A DNA stretch of 11,422 bases from Methanobacteriota archaeon. GTDB lineage: Archaea; Thermoplasmatota; Poseidoniia; Poseidoniales; Thalassarchaeaceae. Below are positions 7,231 to 11,422 of the stretch, one piece after another. A model generated the notes under the pieces. The model was not told the DNA's origin. It searched no databases and was given only the letters and a program-made list of their open reading frames with translations. Each line of letters opens with the position of its first letter. Positions within the stretch are counted from its first letter, which is position 1. The DNA is taken from assembly GCA_002725475.1 (NCBI GenBank), contig PBPH01000086.1:1-11422 (forward strand), in the 5' to 3' direction. A program made the translations under genes and the position numbers.

Positions 7231-7264
7231 CAAGCATCAAAACAAACTATTGTTACGACGGTGC

Positions 7265-8044
7265 ATGGCGGGGTTGTCAGAAGAAGGTCTAGCCAATCTG
7301 GCTAAGATTATGCATATCGAGCCAGCTGGTAGGCCTATACCCTCAACACCGTATTATACTGGATTGCTTAATTTTACAATTCCGCTATTCAATATCATTA
7401 CTAGATTAAAAATATACGGCTCTGAAAACATCCCTCATAAAGGTCCAGTAATTGTAGCAGCAAATCACCTTTCCCACTTAGATCCCGCACTGGCAATTTT
7501 CAGTACTAGAAGAAAACTCTTCTACCTTGCAAAAGATGAGCATTTTAAGAAAATGGGTTGGAGACAACTGATGCTAGCCACAGGGCAAGTAGAGACGAAT
7601 AGAAGTTTTGGCGGAGATGATGCTATTGCTAGAGCCGCAGACGTACTTGAAGCTGGTATGCCCTTAGGCATTTTTCCCGAGGGGACTCGTTCTAGAAATT
7701 CATCGCCGCCATTTCTAGCGAGAGGTAAAACGGGGATTGCTAGAATTGCTGCTGCTTTTCCAGATGTTCCTGTAATCTTCTGTGGGATTAAAGGTTCAAG
7801 AGAAATCCTTGCCCCCGGTGAGCCATTTTTGCCCCGTTTTTGGAAAAAAACTGAACTGCGATTTAGTAGTACAATTACTTGGAATGAGTGGGCAGGTCAT
7901 GAAAAAGGAGGAGGGCTTACAGATTCAGAAATAAATAATATGGGCAAACTTTCAGAAGAAAAATTACACGATAAGAAGCGCCTACTTTATAGGAAATTCA
8001 CAAATCAAACTATCGCAACCATTGCCGCCTTAGGGGCGCCTTGA
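7265..8044 (+). CDS. plsC: PlsC-like 1-acylglycerol-3-phosphate acyltransferase
   Basis: Membrane-associated acyltransferase family protein, 259 residues from the ATG at 7265. The catalytic H-x4-D motif is NHLSHLD, with His68 and Asp73. Block III is FPEGTRSR (137-144), with Glu139 and Arg142 for phosphate binding. A hydrophobic stretch (about 34-48) before the core may sit in the membrane. Bacterial members add the second fatty acyl chain to lysophosphatidic acid to make phosphatidic acid; the exact acceptor here is not provable. The frame stays open back to 7073, but that extension would run through the divergent promoter and the antisense of a signal peptide, so I take the ATG at 7265, after the AT box at 7223-7230. 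The family is bacterial/eukaryotic in origin, which is notable beside archaeal genes. thyA follows after 71 bases on the same strand. Confidence 0.9.
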   Translation: MAGLSEEGLANLAKIMHIEPAGRPIPSTPYYTGLLNFTIPLFNIITRLKIYGSENIPHKGPVIVAANHLSHLDPALAIFSTRRKLFYLAKDEHFKKMGWRQLMLATGQVETNRSFGGDDAIARAADVLEAGMPLGIFPEGTRSRNSSPPFLARGKTGIARIAAAFPDVPVIFCGIKGSREILAPGEPFLPRFWKKTELRFSSTITWNEWAGHEKGGGLTDSEINNMGKLSEEKLHDKKRLLYRKFTNQTIATIAALGAP

Positions 8045-8115
8045 AAACATATTCCTAGGCACCTCAAGCGATTTGTTCTTAGTTCGTCAATTCACCCCAC
8101 GATGCCGGCGTCGTC

Positions 8116-8910
8116 ATGGACCAGTATCTGCACCTAATCAAAACCATCCTTCAAGAGGGGGTGGAACGTGATGATAGAACAGGTACAGGGACTCTCTCTG
8201 TATTTGGACATCAGGCTAGATATGACCTTCGCCGAGGGCTCCCTGCAATCACCACTAAGAGAGTACATTGGCCAAGCATTATTCACGAACTATTATGGTT
8301 TATTTCAGGCGATACAAACACGAGATATCTCACAGACAATAAAGTCAGGATTTGGAACGAATGGGCTGACGAAAATGGCGATCTAGGGCCGGTTTATGGT
8401 AAGCAATGGAGGGCATGGGAATCCAAAGATGGAAGAGTAGTTGATCAAATTAGAAATGCAATCAAGCAAATTAGGGAAAATCCAGGCTCTCGCAGAATAA
8501 TTGTATCTGCGTGGAATGTTGGAGAACTTGAGGAAATGGCGTTGATGCCATGTCATGCATTTTTCCAGTTTTATGTAGCAAATGGAGAGTTATCTTGCCA
8601 GCTATATCAACGCTCAGCTGATGTATTCCTTGGAGTCCCATTCAACATATCTTCATACAGTCTTTTGACGTGTTTGATGGCTCAAGTATGTAATCTAAAA
8701 CCTGGCGATTTCATTCACACTATTGGTGACGCCCACCTATACCTCAACCACCTTGAACAGGCTAGAGAACAAGTTTCTAGAACACCCCTAGAAATACCAA
8801 GGCTGAAACTCAATCCTGATTGTAAGGAAATAGATGACTTCTCATATGATGATATAATAATTGAAGATTACAATCACCACCCGCATATAGCAGCAACAAT
8901 AAGTGTATGA
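8116..8910 (+). CDS. thyA: thymidylate synthase, bacterial ThyA type
   Basis: Converts dUMP and 5,10-methylene-tetrahydrofolate to dTMP and dihydrofolate. The protein is 264 residues, exactly the length of Escherichia coli ThyA, and aligns with it essentially without gaps: RTGTGT (21-26), the WNEWADENGDLGPVYG block (80-95), the catalytic MPCHAFFQF with Cys146, the dUMP-binding QRSADVFLG, and the NHLEQ region towards the end. All key residues are intact. Such closeness to bacterial ThyA suggests transfer from bacteria, since many archaea use ThyX or divergent enzymes. folA begins 9 nt after its stop, so the pair forms one operon that makes and recycles the folate product. An ATG at 8102 is out of frame. 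I see no clear promoter in the 71-base gap before it. Confidence 0.98.
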   Translation: MDQYLHLIKTILQEGVERDDRTGTGTLSVFGHQARYDLRRGLPAITTKRVHWPSIIHELLWFISGDTNTRYLTDNKVRIWNEWADENGDLGPVYGKQWRAWESKDGRVVDQIRNAIKQIRENPGSRRIIVSAWNVGELEEMALMPCHAFFQFYVANGELSCQLYQRSADVFLGVPFNISSYSLLTCLMAQVCNLKPGDFIHTIGDAHLYLNHLEQAREQVSRTPLEIPRLKLNPDCKEIDDFSYDDIIIEDYNHHPHIAATISV

Positions 8911-8919
8911 GATGATTAA

Positions 8920-9423
8920 ATGAAACTAGGGATGATCGTAGCAATGGACGAAGACGGCGTGATTGGTAGGGACGGAGTAATGCCATGGCACCTACCTGCA
9001 GATTTAGCCCATTTCAAGAATAGTACAATGGGCTGCCCAATTATTATGGGAAGGAAGACTTACGAGGCCATTGGAAGGGCACTACCTGGAAGGCTTAATG
9101 TGGTTCTTACTAGAGATATGGAATGGTATGTTCCGGGTGTGGAGATAGTAAATAGTATTGATGAGGCACTAGATGTTTCTGCTATTGAGGCCGGAGCTGA
9201 CGGATGGGCTTGGGTTATTGGTGGAGGCGCTATTTACGCGACTATGTTGCCTAGATGTGATCGACTACTTGTGACCCATGTAAAGGCCAAAGTTGGAGGC
9301 GGAGATACTTGGTTCCCATACATCAATTGGGATGATTGGGAGGAAATAAGTAGAGAAACAATGAGGGCAGATGAAAAGAATTCTTTCGACATGGCGTTTG
9401 CTTCTTACGATCGTGCAAAATGA
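8920..9423 (+). CDS. folA: dihydrofolate reductase
   Basis: NADPH-dependent reduction of dihydrofolate to tetrahydrofolate, the partner reaction of ThyA. The 167-residue protein shows the whole bacterial DHFR pattern: IVAMDEDGVIGRDG at the start, MPWHLPADL with catalytic acid Asp28, GRKTYEAIG (44-52) at the cofactor site, Arg58 in LPGRLN for the folate glutamate tail, LTR (63-65), and the glycine run VIGGGAIYA (99-107). The length is normal for chromosomal DHFRs. It lies 9 nt after thyA and 12 nt before the most likely start of the NTF2-like gene, so all three are probably on one message. The presence of DHFR implies that this archaeon uses tetrahydrofolate rather than relying only on methanopterin-type cofactors. 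Confidence 0.97.
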   Translation: MKLGMIVAMDEDGVIGRDGVMPWHLPADLAHFKNSTMGCPIIMGRKTYEAIGRALPGRLNVVLTRDMEWYVPGVEIVNSIDEALDVSAIEAGADGWAWVIGGGAIYATMLPRCDRLLVTHVKAKVGGGDTWFPYINWDDWEEISRETMRADEKNSFDMAFASYDRAK

Positions 9424-9424
9424 C

Positions 9425-9430
9425 AGGTGA
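9425..9430 (+). promoter_or_regulatory. Shine-Dalgarno site pointing to a TTG start
   Basis: AGGTGA, immediately after the folA stop codon, is a near-perfect ribosome binding sequence placed 5 nt before TTG at 9436. It contains the GTG (9427) that is the other in-frame start; that GTG itself has no good upstream site. This favours TTG as the true start of the small third gene. Confidence 0.55.
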
Positions 9431-9435
9431 CCAAT

Positions 9436-9756
9436 TTGTCTGTTGTTGAAAGATTCATTCACGCTGTGGAAAATAAACAGGAAGAGATTCTCAAAGAGAT
9501 AGTTTCAGATGACTACAAATTTTTCATTCATATAGATGATAAAGTTCTATCGAAGCGAGATCTAATTGGCTGGTGTTTGAGCGATTCATTCACAAGAAGT
9601 AGAAGTAGAATAATTTACGAAAATGAGGAAATAGGTGTCGAGCACACATTCGTGACCTTCGCAAATGGGACTACTCCTGAGGCAGTATTGTCAGTGCATA
9701 GAATAGAAGGGGGCAAAATAGTCTCAACAGAAACTGGAGCTACCGCACTACAATGA
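9436..9756 (+). CDS. small NTF2-like (SnoaL/DUF4440-type) protein
   Basis: Protein of about 106 residues with the NTF2-like cone-fold pattern: an N-terminal helix (VVERFIHAVENKQ), a helix plus strand (EILKEIVSDDYKFFIH), and a later antiparallel sheet (GVEHTFVTF, AVLSVHRIEGGKIV) closing the barrel. The GGKIVSTET ending is typical of the superfamily. Members include steroid isomerase-like enzymes, polyketide cyclases and many binding proteins, so no reaction can be assigned. I chose TTG at 9436 because of AGGTGA 5 nt upstream; GTG at 9427 would add three residues. It sits directly behind thyA and folA, so a link to nucleotide or folate metabolism is possible by context only. It is followed by a small T-run and then the methyltransferase. 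Confidence 0.7.
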   Translation: MSVVERFIHAVENKQEEILKEIVSDDYKFFIHIDDKVLSKRDLIGWCLSDSFTRSRSRIIYENEEIGVEHTFVTFANGTTPEAVLSVHRIEGGKIVSTETGATALQ

Positions 9757-9776
9757 AAGGACCTTCTCGTCTCTAA

Positions 9777-9781
9777 TTTTT
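9777..9781 (+). terminator. short T-run, possible end of the thyA-folA operon
   Basis: Five thymidines flanked by CTAA and TTAG lie 20 bases after the stop of the NTF2-like gene, in the 62-base gap before the methyltransferase. Archaeal RNA polymerase and FttA both respond to U-rich 3' ends, so this is the best terminator candidate for the operon. Five Ts is short in AT-rich DNA. Confidence 0.25.
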
Positions 9782-9818
9782 AGAAAAGCCGATATCATTC
9801 AATCACCTGCCATAGAAT

Positions 9819-10454
9819 ATGCGGCCAGCAACGATGGTTTTCTCTGAATGGGCGGAGATGGGGAAAGATTCTGGTATGGAGAAAGGACATTTTCCTGCAG
9901 TAAATGAAATACTAGCTTCAACATTTGAGATAATGGGCTCTCAAAATTTTCGTGCTATCGATGCAGGTTGTGGAAACGGCTGGGGTGTGAGGATGTTATC
10001 CACAATGAAAAATTGTGAATACATAATTGGGGTCGATGGAGCAGATGCTATGATTTCAAAAGCATGTGAAATTGATAAAGATGGAGATTACATTTGTGCT
10101 GATTTGGAATCTTGGTCACCAGAAAAACCTGTTGGATTAGTTCATTCTATGGAGGTTCTATACTACCTTGAAGACATTCCTTCCTTTCTCCATTCTGTTA
10201 GAGATAATTGGTTACAAAAAGATGGAATTTTGGCATTTGGAATAGATCACTACTATGAAAATGATGCATGCCACGACTGGTCAGAAAAAGTAGGTGTGGT
10301 AATGGCTATGCTAAGTGAGTCTGAATGGCGTGAGATGGTTGAAGGAGCAGGATTTGAGATTTTACGCATGTTCAGAGCAAACCAAACTGATGAATGGGCG
10401 GGTACTCTAGCAATAATTGCTCGGAAGAGGGATTCTAGTTTTTATAACAACTAA
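9819..10454 (+). CDS. class I SAM-dependent methyltransferase
   Basis: Protein of 211 residues with a complete Rossmann-like methyltransferase core. Motif I is AIDAGCGNG (46-54); the acidic residue for the SAM ribose is Asp73 in GVDGADAMI; then CADLESW (93-99) and a motif IV-like MEVLYYLED (111-119). Next come the IPSFLHSVRDNWLQKDGIL helix-strand unit and a closing AIIARK strand. The N-terminus (FSEWAEMGKDSGMEKGHFPAVNEIL) resembles UbiE/TehB-like small-molecule methyltransferases, where such a lid precedes the core. The substrate cannot be named. The first ATG (9819) is used here; ATG at 9834 is possible. The last 20 bases overlap the 3' end of the convergent small orphan gene. It may have its own promoter, as AT-rich sequence (9773-9790) lies 30-45 bases upstream. 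Confidence 0.88.
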   Translation: MRPATMVFSEWAEMGKDSGMEKGHFPAVNEILASTFEIMGSQNFRAIDAGCGNGWGVRMLSTMKNCEYIIGVDGADAMISKACEIDKDGDYICADLESWSPEKPVGLVHSMEVLYYLEDIPSFLHSVRDNWLQKDGILAFGIDHYYENDACHDWSEKVGVVMAMLSESEWREMVEGAGFEILRMFRANQTDEWAGTLAIIARKRDSSFYNN

Positions 10455-10728
10455 TGCTAGAAATATCTACATCTATTTCTTTACAAATTTCCAAAATTTC
10501 TTCGATAATTTCCTGACTACCTGAAGCCATTTTTGTACCTTCTATGGTAATTCTGACATTTATTCTCCCAGGTTTATTATAATCTTCATCAGCGCTTAAA
10601 TTAGTTGATTCTAATCCTGAATCCATCAATGCAGAGATGGATTCCAATACATTATTCATAGCATCTTTTCTGATTTCCCCTTCATAATGACCTTCTAAAT
10701 CACAATTAACACGATAACTGGCTGACAT
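10435..10728 (-). CDS. small conserved-looking protein of unknown function
   Basis: About 97 residues, not recognised. The pattern looks like alternating strands and helices: strand SYRVNCDLEGHYEG, helix RKDAMNNVLESISALMDSG, strand GRINVRITIEG, helix SQEIIEEILEICKEI, and strand DVDISSISCY. This beta-alpha-beta-beta-alpha-beta order would fit a ferredoxin-like or ACT-like small domain, but no motif confirms it. The charge is acidic. I chose ATG at 10728 over an in-frame TTG at 10746, because an AAATAAATAAAA box ends about 25-30 bases upstream of that ATG, fitting leaderless transcription; the TTG has no ribosome site. The stop lies inside the last codons of the convergent methyltransferase gene. 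Codon use and secondary-structure regularity support a real gene. Confidence 0.6.
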   Translation of the reverse strand: MSASYRVNCDLEGHYEGEIRKDAMNNVLESISALMDSGLESTNLSADEDYNKPGRINVRITIEGTKMASGSQEIIEEILEICKEIDVDISSISCYKN

Positions 10729-10752
10729 GGTATCAACGTCAACCAAATTGAA

Positions 10753-10765
10753 CTTTTATTTATTT
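10753..10765 (-). promoter_or_regulatory. AT-rich TATA-like box upstream of the small orphan gene
   Basis: The minus strand carries AAATAAATAAAA between the stop of the membrane-protein gene and the small orphan gene, with its centre about 29 bases before the ATG at 10728. The spacing fits a leaderless archaeal transcript. It suggests the orphan gene has its own promoter rather than depending on the upstream membrane-protein gene. Confidence 0.4.
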
Positions 10766-10794
10766 TTTGGGGGGTGTATGTTTTTATTAATCAT

Positions 10795-11376
10795 TCAAAC
10801 TATGTAACTAATCTCTGTGTTATCAGTTAATTGGAATGCAATGTACATTACAAACATGAATATTCCAATAGCCTTGTGATATGTTCTTGAATCGGTTAAT
10901 GCAGCACCTATGGCTACACACCCGACAATAGATGGCATAATCGTCATCGGACCAATCAATTCCTCGCCGAATAGTGAATAATTAATTGCAGAAGAAGTGA
11001 ACAACGAGAAAGCAATGATTGAGAAGAATGCCTTGTGTACCGAATAATAGTGAACCTCTAGATCGATTTCCCCCTCGTCAATTGCTTTTGGCAACACAAG
11101 AGTTGTGAAGAAATAGATGGATGCAAGGTTCATCACAAGAAACCAATATTGAGAATAATGCCACAAATCCATATCAATAGAAAGTTTCCAAAGCCCCCAC
11201 CAGTGATGAATTGACCACATAATTACAGTTACTACCCAAAGGGAGTTCAGCCAATACATCTTGACACGCTCTCGAATTTCGTACAAATCAGACACTGCAC
11301 GGAAAATATGAGTCAAAGCCAAACCAAGAATCAATGAACAAAAAATCGTGATGAATTCAAATGGAGACATCTGCAT
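10795..11376 (-). CDS. multi-pass integral membrane protein of unknown function
   Basis: Protein of about 193 residues with roughly six hydrophobic segments (approximate residues 6-25, 42-63, 77-96, 115-135, 140-160 and 165-183). It begins MSPFEFITIF followed by LGLALTHIFRAV, and the second helix is tryptophan- and histidine-rich (WSIHHWWGLW). A short N-terminus starting SPFE, then LGLALTH and a Trp-rich second helix, resembles an unnamed family of small bacterial membrane proteins that I recall only in outline; no function is known to me. No transporter, enzyme or sensor motif is visible. The ATG at 11376 is preceded by GGGTGC at 9-nt spacing; a TTG at 11385 and an ATG at 11370 are alternatives. 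It lies upstream of the small orphan gene on the same strand, with 66 bases between them. Confidence 0.75.
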   Translation of the reverse strand: MQMSPFEFITIFCSLILGLALTHIFRAVSDLYEIRERVKMYWLNSLWVVTVIMWSIHHWWGLWKLSIDMDLWHYSQYWFLVMNLASIYFFTTLVLPKAIDEGEIDLEVHYYSVHKAFFSIIAFSLFTSSAINYSLFGEELIGPMTIMPSIVGCVAIGAALTDSRTYHKAIGIFMFVMYIAFQLTDNTEISYIV

Positions 11377-11422
11377 TATAATCAAGCACCCATGTTAATA
11401 GGCACCCTATAATCAAATAGGA

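Noticed and set aside
7073..7264. Upstream extension of the plsC reading frame by 64 codons
   Set aside because: It runs antisense through the signal peptide of the divergent gene and through the only promoter-like box, and it has no homology to PlsC N-termini. The ATG at 7265 is the sensible start.
8168..8386. Second frame open inside thyA
   Set aside because: It overlaps an almost invariant part of ThyA (RTGTGT to the WNEWADENGD block) and has no independent support.
10766..10786. G-run followed by T-rich sequence (TTTTTTGGGGGGTGTATGTTTTT) as a terminator or G-quadruplex
   Set aside because: There is no dyad and only one G-run, so a quadruplex is not possible within one strand. On the strand of the neighbouring genes it reads as A- and C-runs, not as a U-rich terminator.
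1..11422. CRISPR array, insertion sequence, tRNA or rRNA
   Set aside because: I saw no regularly spaced repeats, no transposase-like protein or terminal inverted repeats, and no tRNA cloverleaf or rRNA-like stretch in the intergenic gaps, which are all under about 190 bases.

Overview
The window looks like a piece of an uncultured marine planktonic archaeon, most likely of the Poseidoniales (Marine Group II) or a related Thermoplasmatota lineage. It combines strictly archaeal genes (20S proteasome beta subunit, the KH/beta-CASP ribonuclease aCPSF1/FttA, archaeal SepF, an archaeal/eukaryotic-type TrpRS, a ZPR1 zinc-finger protein) with bacterial-type genes (PlsC acyltransferase, ThyA, DHFR). 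The DNA is moderately AT-rich. Intergenic gaps are short, and several AT-rich boxes lie about 25-30 bases upstream of start codons, as in archaeal leaderless promoters. The lineage is inferred from gene content, not from a marker-gene tree.

Layout. Positions 1-2169 (minus strand) hold psmB followed by the gene for aCPSF1/FttA, which runs off the left edge. Divergent from these, 2357-3418 (plus) holds sepF and zpr1 as a tight pair. The TrpRS gene (3426-4808, minus) converges on zpr1. Divergent from TrpRS is a saccharopine-dehydrogenase-like oxidoreductase (4920-6002, plus). Its stop codon abuts the stop codon of a convergent gene for a secreted, C-terminally membrane-anchored orphan protein (6003-7175, minus). 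From 7265 the plus strand carries plsC, then thyA, folA and a small NTF2-like protein gene as a likely operon (8116-9756), then a SAM methyltransferase (9819-10454). The right end (10435-11376, minus) holds a small orphan protein and an orphan multi-pass membrane protein.

How the genes work together. psmB with aCPSF1 combines protein turnover with RNA cleavage and transcription termination. sepF with zpr1 pairs an FtsZ anchor with a putative chaperone or translation-linked zinc protein. ThyA and DHFR form the thymidylate cycle: ThyA converts methylene-tetrahydrofolate to dihydrofolate and DHFR reduces it again. PlsC implies bacterial-style acyl-glycerolipid synthesis in an archaeal genome. 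I see no CRISPR array, transposon, tRNA or rRNA. No stretch longer than about 190 bases lacks a gene.

No new multi-gene system is obvious. The points most worth a second look are the archaeal PlsC, the SepF without a recognisable membrane anchor, a perfect inverted repeat upstream of trpS, the extremely tight convergent gene ends, and three lineage-restricted-looking orphan genes.
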